DNA of 20,556 bases from Clostridiales bacterium (GTDB taxonomy: Bacteria > Bacillota > Clostridia > Christensenellales > Aristaeellaceae). Under the pieces are notes generated by a model. That model was not told where the DNA came from, made no database searches, and worked only from the letters and a program-made list of their open reading frames with translations. How positions within the stretch are numbered: position 1 is the first letter of the stretch; the number at the start of each line of letters is the position of its first letter. The stretch spans positions 1 through 20,556 of the forward strand of contig SFGO01000042.1 in assembly GCA_004556545.1 (NCBI GenBank). Direction: 5' to 3'. Shown piece after piece: positions 1 through 6,994 of this stretch. The position numbers and the translations under genes are program-made.

Positions 1-535
1 TTCTTTTGCACACTTTTCTTTCGCCACCGAAAGAAAAGTGTGAGCGCCCCTTGGGACGGCCAGTCCCAATTCGCGCCGGAGTCGGCGCGTCAGGCCCCAC
101 CAAAGGGGAACTTCCTCGGCAGAGGTTTCTCTCTGCGGAGCAAGCAGGGGGGCTTTCCGCTCGCCCCCCTGCACCCCCTTCGGATCGCCTCCCAAAGCAA
201 TAGAGCGCCCAATAGGGCTGCAAACCCTCCCCTTGCGCCGGTGTGTCGGCGCGTCAAGCCCCACCGGGGGCACGGGTTTGCGCCTGCGGGCGCACCAAAG
301 GGCTTTCCTCGGGGCAAACAATCGGCGCGGCCCGCACTGCCGTGCGTCCCGCTTGTTGTTTGCCTGAACTCCGGGGCGCTAACCGCCTTCGGCGGTTGTG
401 CCCACCGGGCACACGCTTCCCTGCGTTCCCCCCTGCACCCCTTCGGATCGCCACCCGAAGCAATCGAGCACCCCATAGAGCTGCAAGCCCTTCTCCCGCG
501 CCGGAGTCGGCGCGTCATTTCCCGCCAGGGCAGGC
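1..535. repeat. Composite GC-rich direct-repeat region, no gene
   Basis: This gene-free stretch is built from a diverged direct repeat. The module CGCCGG(AG)TCGGCGCGTC occurs near 73, 236 and 499. The module CCCCTGCACCCC-TTCGGATCGCC, followed by AAGCAAT-GAGC and AGGGCTGCAA-like text, occurs near 165-232 and again near 429-492, giving a period of about 263-264 bp. Perfect hairpins are scattered through it: 9-bp arms at 144-152/164-172, AACCGCC-TTC-GGCGGTT at 381-397, and GTGCCC-ACC-GGGCAC at 398-412. Open frames across it have Pro/Arg/Ala-rich translations typical of GC-rich noncoding DNA and are not reported as genes. The module CCCCTGCACCCC is the reverse complement of GGGGTGCAGGGG in the repeat cluster at 5071-5609, so the two clusters may be related. 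Confidence 0.7.
9..42. repeat. Perfect 15-bp inverted repeat
   Basis: CACACTTTTCTTTCG (9-23) and its exact reverse complement (28-42) are separated by a 4-base loop, CCAC. Neither strand has a T-run directly after the stem, so it does not look like an ordinary intrinsic terminator. Its AT-rich arms contrast with the GC-rich repeats beside it. Its role is unknown; it could be a repeat-element end or the 3' end of a gene outside the window. Confidence 0.75.
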
Positions 536-574
536 GTATGCGCCCGCAGTTTCCCCACAGCGCCGAATTTCCGC

Positions 575-603
575 TTGCGCAACGAAACGATTTCCGTTAT
601 ACT
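575..603 (+). promoter_or_regulatory. Sigma-A-type promoter of the EamA transporter gene
   Basis: TTGCGC (575-580) and TATACT (598-603) are separated by exactly 17 bp. Transcription would start near 610, at or just inside the hairpin at 606-631, leaving a leader of about 95 nt before the ATG at 705. Confidence 0.65.
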
Positions 604-605
604 CT

Positions 606-631
606 GGGGAACCGTGCAGCCACGGTTCCCC
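606..631 (+). promoter_or_regulatory. Perfect 11-bp hairpin at the transcript 5' end
   Basis: GGGGAACCGTG (606-616) and CACGGTTCCCC (621-631) form a perfect stem with loop CAGC. It sits at the predicted 5' end of the EamA transcript. No T-run follows directly, so it is more likely a 5' stabilising or protein-bound hairpin than a terminator. Confidence 0.5.
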
Positions 632-704
632 GTCCCCCATCAAAGGACTCAGGGCCAAGGCTCCGGGCATTTTTCTATTTTGAAGGGTAAGGAAGCGAAA
701 GACG

Positions 705-1655
705 ATGAAGAAAAGTTCTCCCCGGTCGATTCTGCTGCTGCTTTTGACGGCGCTGGTCTGGGGCTTTGGGTTCGTGGCGCAGGATATGGCCACGGGCAGC
801 GTCCGGGCCTTTACGTTCAACGGAACCCGCATGGCGCTGGCGGCTGCGGTGGTGTTTCTGTTCTGCCTGTACCGGGACCGCAAAGGGAAGGGCGACCCGG
901 AGACCGGCGACGGCGTGCCCTTCCGGCAGATGACCGCCGCGCCGAAAAAGACGCTGCTGCTGGGCGGCACGTTCTGCGGGCTGGCGCTTGCGGCGGCCAG
1001 CGCGCTTCAACAGATCGGAATCGAACAGGGCACCTCCGCCGGAAAGGCCGGGTTTATCACGGCCATGTATATCCTGTTTGTGCCGCTGGGCGAACTGCTC
1101 ATTTTCCGCAAGCGGCTGCGGTGGCTGCTGCTTCCGGCGGTGCTTCTGAGCGTGGCGGGGCTTTATCTTCTGTGCATGAAGCCGGGCGCGGCGCTGACGC
1201 TGGAAGGCGGCGACGCTACTCTGCTTCTGTGCGCGGTGGGCTTTACCGCCCATATTCTGATCATTGACCGGGTCAGCCCCCGCACCGATGGCGTGAAGCT
1301 GAGCTGCGTTCAGTTCGCCGTGGCGGCAGTGGTCAGTCTGGCCGTGGCGCTGATCGCGGAGAAGCCCTCTCTGGCGGAAATCTCCGGCTGCTGGGTGCCC
1401 ATCGTCTACGCGGGCGTGATGAGCGGCGGTATCGGCTACACCCTGCAAATCATCGGTCAGAAGGACACCGACCCCACCGTGGCTTCCCTGATCCTCTGCC
1501 TGGAAAGCGTGTTCGCCGTGCTGGGCGGCTGGCTGATTCTGGGGGATAAAATGACAGCCCGCGAATACGCGGGCTGCGGAATGATGCTTATCGGGATTCT
1601 GTTGGTGCAGTGGCCGGAGAAGAAGTCTTCGGCTTCGGAATCCATCCAATCGTAA
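705..1655 (+). CDS. EamA/DMT-superfamily transporter
   Basis: The 316-residue protein is an integral membrane protein with about ten hydrophobic helices, in the usual two-times-five EamA arrangement. The N-terminus has the family-typical LLLLLTALVWGFGFVAQDMA segment. The second half has the GVMSGGIGYTLQIIGQK stretch and ESVFAVLGGWLILGDKM, the conserved close of the second EamA repeat. Family members export or take up small metabolites such as amino acids or nucleosides; the substrate cannot be read from sequence. The ATG at 705 follows AAGGAAGCGAAAGACG, an acceptable ribosome binding site. Length is normal for the family. Its last 68 bases overlap the 3' end of the convergent MATE gene, and no terminator is seen between them. 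Confidence 0.9.
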   Translation: MKKSSPRSILLLLLTALVWGFGFVAQDMATGSVRAFTFNGTRMALAAAVVFLFCLYRDRKGKGDPETGDGVPFRQMTAAPKKTLLLGGTFCGLALAAASALQQIGIEQGTSAGKAGFITAMYILFVPLGELLIFRKRLRWLLLPAVLLSVAGLYLLCMKPGAALTLEGGDATLLLCAVGFTAHILIIDRVSPRTDGVKLSCVQFAVAAVVSLAVALIAEKPSLAEISGCWVPIVYAGVMSGGIGYTLQIIGQKDTDPTVASLILCLESVFAVLGGWLILGDKMTAREYAGCGMMLIGILLVQWPEKKSSASESIQS

Positions 1656-2997
1656 AACGGAAGACGAGGAACACCAGCGCGCTCAGCGACCAGGTGATGG
1701 GATAAACCGCAAATACCTGCGCAATATCGGTAAACGAGGCCGAAAACAGGGAAATGTAGATAACGCGCACCAGACACCAGCAAATGGAAATGACCCCCAT
1801 GGGAACGATCGCCTTGCCCGAGCCGCGCAGAATACCGGCTACGGAATGGGTAAGCGCCATCAGGAAGAAAAACGGCGTTACCGTGCGCGCGTCTTTCACG
1901 CCGATGGCAATCATAGCCGCGTCGCCGCCGAAAAGGGACAGAAGCTGGGGCGCCAGCAGGTAGATCAGCAGCGCCACGCTTTCGGCCATCACCATGCAGG
2001 TGATCACGCCGAAATGCGCGCCCTGTTTGGCCCGGTCATACTCCCCCGCGCCCAGATTCTGGCTGACGAAGGTGGTCAGCGCCAGCGCAAAGGCCGTGAT
2101 GGGAAGAAAGCCGAAGCCTTCGATCTTGGAGTATGCGCCCGCGCCTGCCATAGCCGTCGCACCGAACAGGTTTACGCCGGACTGGACAAAAATATTGCCG
2201 ATGGAAATAATGGAATTCTGAAGGCCCGCCGGGACGCCCATGTGCAGCACCTTTGCCAGCATGGGGCCGTTCAGGCGGACTTTTTTCGGCTCTACCCGGT
2301 AAACGCTGCTGGAACGGATCAGCCGGATAAAGCCCAGCGTCGCGCTGACCGCCTGCGAGATCACGGTCGCCAGCGCCGCGCCGTCCACCCCCATGTGGAA
2401 AACAGCCACGAACAGCAGATCCAGCACCACGTTGGTGATGGAGGAAATAATCAGATAATACAGCGGATGCCTGCTGTCGCCCACCGCCTGCAAAATGCCC
2501 GTGGCGGTATTGTACAGGGTGACGAACACCACGCCGGAGAAATAAATGCGGAAATACAGGACGGAATTGGGGAAGACGCTCTCCGGCGTTCCGATCCACC
2601 GAAGCAGGGTGGGGGAAATCACCACGCCCACGACGGAAAGAATCACGCCCGCCAGCAGGCCGAAGGCCACGGTGGTGTGGATGGCGGTGTGCATCCGCTC
2701 GTGATCCTGCGCGCCGAAGTAGCCGGAAATGACCACGCTGGCCCCGGTAAACAGGCCGCCGAACAGGCCCACCAGCAGGAAGATGATATTGCCGGAGGAG
2801 CCTACTGCGGCCAGCGCGTCGCTGCCCAGAAAGTTGCCCACTACCAGCGAGTCCACAATGTTATAAAGCTGCTGGAACAGATTGCCCCAGAAAATGGGAA
2901 GGGCGAAACGCACGATCTGTCGGCGGACAGAGCCGCCGGTCATGAGCGTTGCGCCCTCGGAATGGCCTTCTTTATTTTCCGGTGTGTGCATAGGCAA
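1588..2997 (-). CDS. MATE-family multidrug/Na+ antiporter
   Basis: The protein of about 469 residues has the MATE hallmark near its N-terminus, ALPIFWGNLFQQLYNIVDSL followed by VVGNFLG, and about 12 hydrophobic helices in two halves. MATE proteins expel cationic drugs or metabolites using Na+ or H+ gradients. The start is uncertain. A TTG at 2997 has GGAG seven bases upstream and overlaps the preceding kinase-like gene by 26 bases, which suggests translational coupling. An ATG lies at 2991, and a further ATG at 2943 starts at MTGGSVRRQ, a common MATE start, with GAGGG about 12 bases upstream. The C-terminus ends in a Pro/Thr/Ser-rich tail that is antisense to the end of the EamA gene. The substrate is unknown. 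Confidence 0.93.
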   Translation of the reverse strand: MPMHTPENKEGHSEGATLMTGGSVRRQIVRFALPIFWGNLFQQLYNIVDSLVVGNFLGSDALAAVGSSGNIIFLLVGLFGGLFTGASVVISGYFGAQDHERMHTAIHTTVAFGLLAGVILSVVGVVISPTLLRWIGTPESVFPNSVLYFRIYFSGVVFVTLYNTATGILQAVGDSRHPLYYLIISSITNVVLDLLFVAVFHMGVDGAALATVISQAVSATLGFIRLIRSSSVYRVEPKKVRLNGPMLAKVLHMGVPAGLQNSIISIGNIFVQSGVNLFGATAMAGAGAYSKIEGFGFLPITAFALALTTFVSQNLGAGEYDRAKQGAHFGVITCMVMAESVALLIYLLAPQLLSLFGGDAAMIAIGVKDARTVTPFFFLMALTHSVAGILRGSGKAIVPMGVISICWCLVRVIYISLFSASFTDIAQVFAVYPITWSLSALVFLVFRFTIGWIPKPKTSSPATAPTESR

Positions 2998-3589
2998 TGA
3001 TCATCTCCGCAATTTCTTCAGGCGTATGGCCATCGGTGCGCAGCATCAGGTCGTAGTTGGCCCGGATGCCCCAGTTGCCGTCGGCAAAGAAATTATAGTA
3101 GCTTTTGCGCTGCTTGTCGGTCTTGCGGATCAGCTCCCGGGCCTTATCGGCATCCACATGCTCCACCCGCATGATGCGCTCCACGCGCTTTTCCAGCGAG
3201 GCGTAGAGGAAAACATGGGTCACATGGTCCATATCCCGCAGCACATAGTCGGCGCACCGGCCCACGATGACGCAGGATTCCTGCTTGGCCAGATTGGTGA
3301 TGACCTCGAACTGCGCCAGAAACACCCGCTGGTTCATAGGCATCTGCAGCCCCAGACTCATGCCCGCGCCAAAGCCGTTTCCCGCCGTCACCGGCAGCAT
3401 ATCGGACATACGGGTCTTTTCATCGTTATGCTCAAAAATTTCCTGACAGATGCCGCTCTTCTGGGCCGCCAGGGTCAAGAGTTCCTTATCGTAAAAGGGA
3501 ACGTTCAATTTCTGCGCGACCAATTTGGCAATTTCCCGGCCGCCGCTTCCGTATTCCCGTCCCACGGTGATGACGAAATGTTCCTTCAT
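2972..3589 (-). CDS. Cytidylate kinase-like family protein (AAA_26)
   Basis: This 205-residue protein resembles the clostridial cytidylate-kinase-like family. Residues 10-20, GREYGSGGREI, form the nucleotide-binding loop, followed by PFYDKELL. A central SCVIVGRCADYVL (105-117) and the lid-like RKTDKQRKSYYNFF (155-168) fit the family. It is not the canonical cmk: the P-loop lacks GKS, and the true substrate of these paralogues is unknown. The ATG at 3589 was chosen because the promoter -10 box lies at 3647-3652, so a start further upstream (near 3658) would not be transcribed; GGGAG lies about 10 bases upstream of this ATG. The gene is first in a two-gene operon with the MATE transporter, which starts inside its last codons. 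Confidence 0.85.
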   Translation of the reverse strand: MKEHFVITVGREYGSGGREIAKLVAQKLNVPFYDKELLTLAAQKSGICQEIFEHNDEKTRMSDMLPVTAGNGFGAGMSLGLQMPMNQRVFLAQFEVITNLAKQESCVIVGRCADYVLRDMDHVTHVFLYASLEKRVERIMRVEHVDADKARELIRKTDKQRKSYYNFFADGNWGIRANYDLMLRTDGHTPEEIAEMIIAYAHTGK

Positions 3590-3646
3590 AGCCTTTTCGC
3601 TCCCAACTGTGGCATGGATTTTTGCAGTTTTCCTCTCCACGGTTTT

Positions 3647-3675
3647 ATTATACAACACCGGGCGGAAAAGTTCAA
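3647..3675 (-). promoter_or_regulatory. Promoter of the kinase-like/MATE operon
   Basis: On the minus strand TTGAAC (3670-3675) and TATAAT (3647-3652) are separated by exactly 17 bp. The predicted start near 3640 gives a leader of about 50 nt before the ATG at 3589. Confidence 0.75.
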
Positions 3676-3715
3676 ACCCCGCGGGAGAATTTCACAGTCC
3701 GGCAGATGCTCCGGC

Positions 3716-3744
3716 TTGCGTCCCGGCCCGCGCCCGCATATAAT
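3716..3744 (+). promoter_or_regulatory. Promoter of the two-HTH regulator
   Basis: TTGCGT (3716-3721) and a perfect TATAAT (3739-3744) are separated by 17 bp. The leader is short, about 27 nt, and carries GGAGAGGAG before the ATG at 3778. The divergent kinase-like promoter lies only about 40 bp away, so the regulator could act on both. Confidence 0.75.
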
Positions 3745-3777
3745 AGAAGGGAAAACTGCAGGAGAGGAGAAGCAGCG

Positions 3778-5004
3778 ATGGAGTTTCTTTCCGTCCGGGC
3801 CACGGCGGAACGCTGGGGCGTATCCATGCGCAACGTACAGCGGCTTTTGAAGGAAGACCGCATTCACGGCGCTTACAAATACAGCGGCTGCTGGATGATC
3901 CCCGCAGACGCGCCCAAGCCTGACGATCCGCGCCGGGAACGCAAAAAAGCGCTGGAACCGAAGCCGGAGACCGTGCCGGAGGCCGCTGAGGAAGCGCCCG
4001 CCCCTCCCGTCCGGCCCAACCGGCTGGCCTACGGGCTTTTGTCGGTCATTATTCCCATGCCCCGACGCAACCCGGACGCTGTGCCGCCCATGCTGAAGGA
4101 AACGACTCTCCGGCGGGAATACGAAGTAGAGCTGGCCTATATGCGGGGCAATTACGAGCTGGCCTCCCGCCGCTTCAGCGAAACGCTGCCGGACGCCCCC
4201 ACCCGCTTCTGCGCCTGCATGCTGTCTTTGCTGTCCGCCATCCATCTGAATGATTCGGAGCTGTACGGCCGGGTGTCCCATTATCTTCGGCAGGAGCGGC
4301 GCAGCAGCGACCTGAACGTCGCCCACATGGCCGAGGTGGCAATGACAGGCCCCTCTCTCAGCATGAGAGATATGAATCAGGTGCCTCTGTGGGTGCAGAA
4401 GGGCGATTTTTCCGGGCTGCTGCCGGAGGCGCGGCCCATGGGCATGTATCTGAGCCTGAAAAACCTGCAGGGCCAGAAGCGCTACGGCGAGCTGCTGTGC
4501 GCCTGCAAGGCGGCCATCGCCCTTTGGGAACAGGAGGATACCTTTACCCTGCTGGATATTTATCTGCGGATGCTCTGCGCCACGGGATGCTATGAGCTGA
4601 ACCGGGTGGAGGAATGCGACCGTCATCTGCTGGCAGCAATGGACATGGCACTGCCGAATGGCTTCATCACGCCCTTCGTAGAATTTTGGATGAGTACGGG
4701 CTGCCAGATCGAGCATCTGCTGGAGCAGCATTATCCCCAGTGGCTGGATCCGGTGGAGCGGACCAGCGCGGCCACGTGGAAAAACTGGATCGCCTTTCAC
4801 AATCACTATACCCGGGAAAATATCACCACCCTGCTGACCCAGCGGGAATACCGGCTGGCGCGGATTATTTTGGCCGGAGGCACCTATCAGAACGTGGCCG
4901 ACGAGCTGTACCTGTCCGTCAGCACGGTCAAAAGCATGCTGTCCGCCATTTATGATAAGCTGATGATCCATTCCCGGGCCGAACTGGCAGAAATGATTAT
5001 GTAA
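3778..5004 (+). CDS. Transcriptional regulator with N-terminal excisionase/MerR-like HTH and C-terminal LuxR HTH
   Basis: The 408-residue protein appears to carry two DNA-binding modules. Residues 1-42, with LSVRATAERWGVSMRNVQRL and a GCWMIP wing, look like an excisionase/MerR-type helix-turn-helix. Residues 45-80 are a charged, Pro/Glu-rich linker. Residues 110-350 are helical and TPR-like, as in MalT-type regulators. Residues 353-408, with ILAGGTYQNVADELYLSVST and then VKSMLSAIYDKL, are a LuxR-type HTH. There is no receiver domain. The ATG at 3778 is preceded by GGAGAGGAGAAGCAGCG and lies downstream of a clear promoter; the open frame continues upstream to 3622 but that part would not be transcribed. 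It is divergent from the kinase-like gene. The ligand and targets are unknown. Confidence 0.8.
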   Translation: MEFLSVRATAERWGVSMRNVQRLLKEDRIHGAYKYSGCWMIPADAPKPDDPRRERKKALEPKPETVPEAAEEAPAPPVRPNRLAYGLLSVIIPMPRRNPDAVPPMLKETTLRREYEVELAYMRGNYELASRRFSETLPDAPTRFCACMLSLLSAIHLNDSELYGRVSHYLRQERRSSDLNVAHMAEVAMTGPSLSMRDMNQVPLWVQKGDFSGLLPEARPMGMYLSLKNLQGQKRYGELLCACKAAIALWEQEDTFTLLDIYLRMLCATGCYELNRVEECDRHLLAAMDMALPNGFITPFVEFWMSTGCQIEHLLEQHYPQWLDPVERTSAATWKNWIAFHNHYTRENITTLLTQREYRLARIILAGGTYQNVADELYLSVSTVKSMLSAIYDKLMIHSRAELAEMIM

Positions 5005-5070
5005 TTCCGAGAAAAAAGGATTCGTGAAACCTCCCCCGCGTGATTTTGGATAGCGGCGCTAAGGGGGGAT

Positions 5071-5093
5071 GGGGTGCAGGGGTACTGCCCCTG
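5071..5093 (+). repeat. Partial copy of the 86-bp repeat (3' end only)
   Basis: GGGGTGCAGGGGTACT followed by GCCCCTG matches the terminal hairpin of the full copies, with one change in the loop-proximal stem. The remainder of the unit is absent. Confidence 0.7.
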
Positions 5094-5235
5094 CCCTTCG
5101 CCGAATGGCTTTCTATATGCGACAACTAACAGAACATCCCACCAGACCCGCGAGCCGTGGTTCTCGTTAGCCACGGCCAACCGGCATGTCCCTCTATGCT
5201 CCTGCGTGCGAGCCGCAAGGCCTGTCGCCAAGCGG

Positions 5236-5321
5236 CGGTAACTTCACGGCCAAGCCGCATGTCTCCCGAGCACCCTGTGCGCCTATGGCGCGCAGTCCGG
5301 GGTGCAGGGGTACTACCCCTG
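5236..5321 (+). repeat. 86-bp structured repeat, copy 1
   Basis: The unit begins CGGTAACTTCACGGCC and continues AAGCCGCATGTCTCCCGAGC. It then has two hairpins: GCGCC-TAT-GGCGC, and GCAGGGGTA-C-TACCCCTGC at its end. It is nearly identical to copy 3. Confidence 0.85.
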
Positions 5322-5357
5322 CCAGACCCGCGAGCCGCGAGGCCCGTCGCCGAGCAG

Positions 5358-5443
5358 CGGTAACTTCACGGCCAAGCCGCATGTCTCCCGAGCAGCCCCG
5401 CGCCCAACGGGCGCAGTGTGGGGTCAAGGGGCAGTGCCCCTTG
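5358..5443 (+). repeat. 86-bp structured repeat, copy 2, with compensated stems
   Basis: The first half is the same as copy 1, but both hairpins are changed on both arms: GCGCCC-AAC-GGGCGC, and CAAGGGGCA-G-TGCCCCTTG. The length stays exactly 86 bp. The paired changes show that the stems, not the primary sequence, are kept. Confidence 0.85.
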
Positions 5444-5523
5444 TCGCCGAATGGCGGTCTATGCTATACAATTTGCAGGGAACCGCACCAGACCGGCGAG
5501 CCGTGGCACCTGTCGTGCCACGG

Positions 5524-5609
5524 CGGTAACCTCACGGCCAAGCCGCATGTCTCCCGAGCACCCTGCGCGCCTATGGCGCGCAGTCCGGGGTGCAGGGGTA
5601 CTACCCCTG
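5524..5609 (+). repeat. 86-bp structured repeat, copy 3, overlapping the rsmF 3' end
   Basis: This copy is preceded by a variable hairpin, CCGTGGCA-cctgtcg-TGCCACGG. Its last nine bases lie inside the rsmF reading frame and supply the TAG stop codon and final glycine codon of that gene on the minus strand. Confidence 0.85.
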
Positions 5610-6956
5610 CTGCTGCCGGAGACCTTTGGGGTAGTGGTTTTTAAGCTGGCCGTTGGAGGCTTTGGCAAAACCAAGGGGAAGCCCTTCGTAGAGCAGAAGA
5701 TGGAAGCCGGAGAAGGATTCCGGACAGGGAAGCACCTCGCCGCGAAGATAGGCCCGGGCTTCGGATAGAGAAATGGAAACCGATGGGAAGCCGGAGGATT
5801 CGCCGAGAGCCAGCGCCAAAGCGTGGTCCGGCTGAAATACCTTGCCCTTTAGCGCGCCCAGCTGTAAACCGGCGCGCAGAACCCGAATGCCCTGCAGCGG
5901 CGGCAGAGCCGGTGCGGAAAGCAGCGCTTCGCCCAACCGGGCGTTGGCGGATGGCAGCGATGCGCCTGTGACTCGTGCAAAGGCCTCGTAGGCCTGTAAA
6001 AGCGGCTTGTCCGGCTTGGCCAGCGCGTCCCCGGGCGCAAGCGCCGGTGCAGGCGGTTCGTCTCCGCGCTTGCGCAGAAGCGCCACAAAATGCCCTTCGC
6101 CCCTGATTTGATGCGGATATAGATGCAGCATGCCCGCAGGCGCGTCCAATGTCCGGCCTTCCCCGGCAGGAAGGGAAAAGGCGGCGGACTCGCAGTCGGA
6201 GAAATTTTCCTGCATCCATTGAATCACGCCTTCGTTTTCCGCATGGTTCAGCGTGCAGGTGCTGTAAACCAGCCGTCCGCCGGGCCGCAGCATGGCCCAC
6301 GCGGAAGTCAGAATGCGCTTCTGCCGGGCCGCACAGCCGGATGGAGACTGCTCCGTCCATTCCGTGCGCGTCTCCGGATGACGGCGGAACATGCCCTCGC
6401 CGCTGCAGGGCGCGTCTACTAGAATCGCGTCGAAAAAGCCCGCCCACCGGGGAGCCAGTTGCTCCGGCTCGGCGGACACGGTTAGCCCGTTGACCACGCC
6501 CATCCGTTCCAGATTGCGGCTGAGGATCTTCGCCCGGCCCGGCACCGGCTCGTTGCTCACCAGCAGGCCCTGACCGTCCAGCGCGTCGGCGATCTGCGTG
6601 CTCTTTCCGCCCGGCGCGGCGCAGAGATCCAGCACCCGCTCGCCGGGAATGGGCTTGAGTACCGCCACCGCCGCCATGGCGCTGGGCTCCTGAATGTAAT
6701 AGGCTCCCGCCTCGTGCAGGGGATGCGCGCCCGCCGTGCTTTCCTGCGAAAGATAGCGCCCGGTTTCGGGCTGCCACGGCACCGGCTCCCCCAGCCCCTC
6801 GATCAGATTGCCAGAGGCCAGCGGCTTGCGGGGATTGAGCCGAAGGCCGCGCACATAGGGCTGATCCAGAGCGACGAAATAAGCGTCCGCCTCCGGCCCC
6901 AGCTGGGCGCGAATCTGCGCCTGAAAGGCCTGCGGCAGGGGATAATTTTCATTCAT
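5601..6956 (-). CDS. rsmF: RsmF/RsmB-family (NOL1/NOP2/sun) rRNA m5C methyltransferase
   Basis: The 451-residue protein methylates cytosine C5 in rRNA using S-adenosylmethionine. CAAPGGKST at 112-120 is the SAM-binding loop. DAPCSGEG (181-188) and YSTCT (231-235) carry the two cysteines, C184 and C234, of the RNA m5C methyltransferase mechanism. The N-terminal LRLNPRK (38-44) and the roughly 140-residue C-terminal extension with PUA-like content match RsmF-type proteins rather than RsmB, which has an N-terminal NusB-like domain. The exact target cytosine is not predictable. The ATG at 6956 has GGAAGGGTGA upstream. Its C-terminal residues RQQQG and the stop lie at the edge of an intergenic repeat, so the original end may have been altered. 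A terminator separates it from the cdaAR operon. Confidence 0.9.
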   Translation of the reverse strand: MNENYPLPQAFQAQIRAQLGPEADAYFVALDQPYVRGLRLNPRKPLASGNLIEGLGEPVPWQPETGRYLSQESTAGAHPLHEAGAYYIQEPSAMAAVAVLKPIPGERVLDLCAAPGGKSTQIADALDGQGLLVSNEPVPGRAKILSRNLERMGVVNGLTVSAEPEQLAPRWAGFFDAILVDAPCSGEGMFRRHPETRTEWTEQSPSGCAARQKRILTSAWAMLRPGGRLVYSTCTLNHAENEGVIQWMQENFSDCESAAFSLPAGEGRTLDAPAGMLHLYPHQIRGEGHFVALLRKRGDEPPAPALAPGDALAKPDKPLLQAYEAFARVTGASLPSANARLGEALLSAPALPPLQGIRVLRAGLQLGALKGKVFQPDHALALALGESSGFPSVSISLSEARAYLRGEVLPCPESFSGFHLLLYEGLPLGFAKASNGQLKNHYPKGLRQQQG

Positions 6957-6994
6957 GGGGAATCACCCTTCCAAAAAACTGCGGTATTGCCATC

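Larger units (their letters stand above)
5005..5600. other. Gene-free interval of about 600 bases filled by structured repeats
   Basis: Between the regulator stop and the rsmF stop there is no credible gene. The interval holds three 86-bp repeats, a fragment of a fourth, and a second shared spacer module beginning CGCCGAATGGC near 5099 and again near 5446, which runs into CCAGACC(C/G)GCGAGCCG. Frames that stay open here, for example 5186-5644, exist because the repeat is GC-rich and their translations simply repeat with it. Confidence 0.7.

Noticed and set aside
40..690. Open frame of 216 codons in the left repeat region
   Set aside because: Spans the direct repeats and runs through the EamA promoter and leader; Pro/Arg/Ala-rich composition with no domain.
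5071..5609. Possible CRISPR array
   Set aside because: Units are 86 bp with internal hairpins, unequal intervals (36 and 80 bases) and partly repeated spacers; no cas gene is present.
5186..5644. Open frame of 152 codons across the 86-bp repeats
   Set aside because: Its translation repeats because the DNA repeats; the stem covariation is not codon-structured, and it overlaps the rsmF end.
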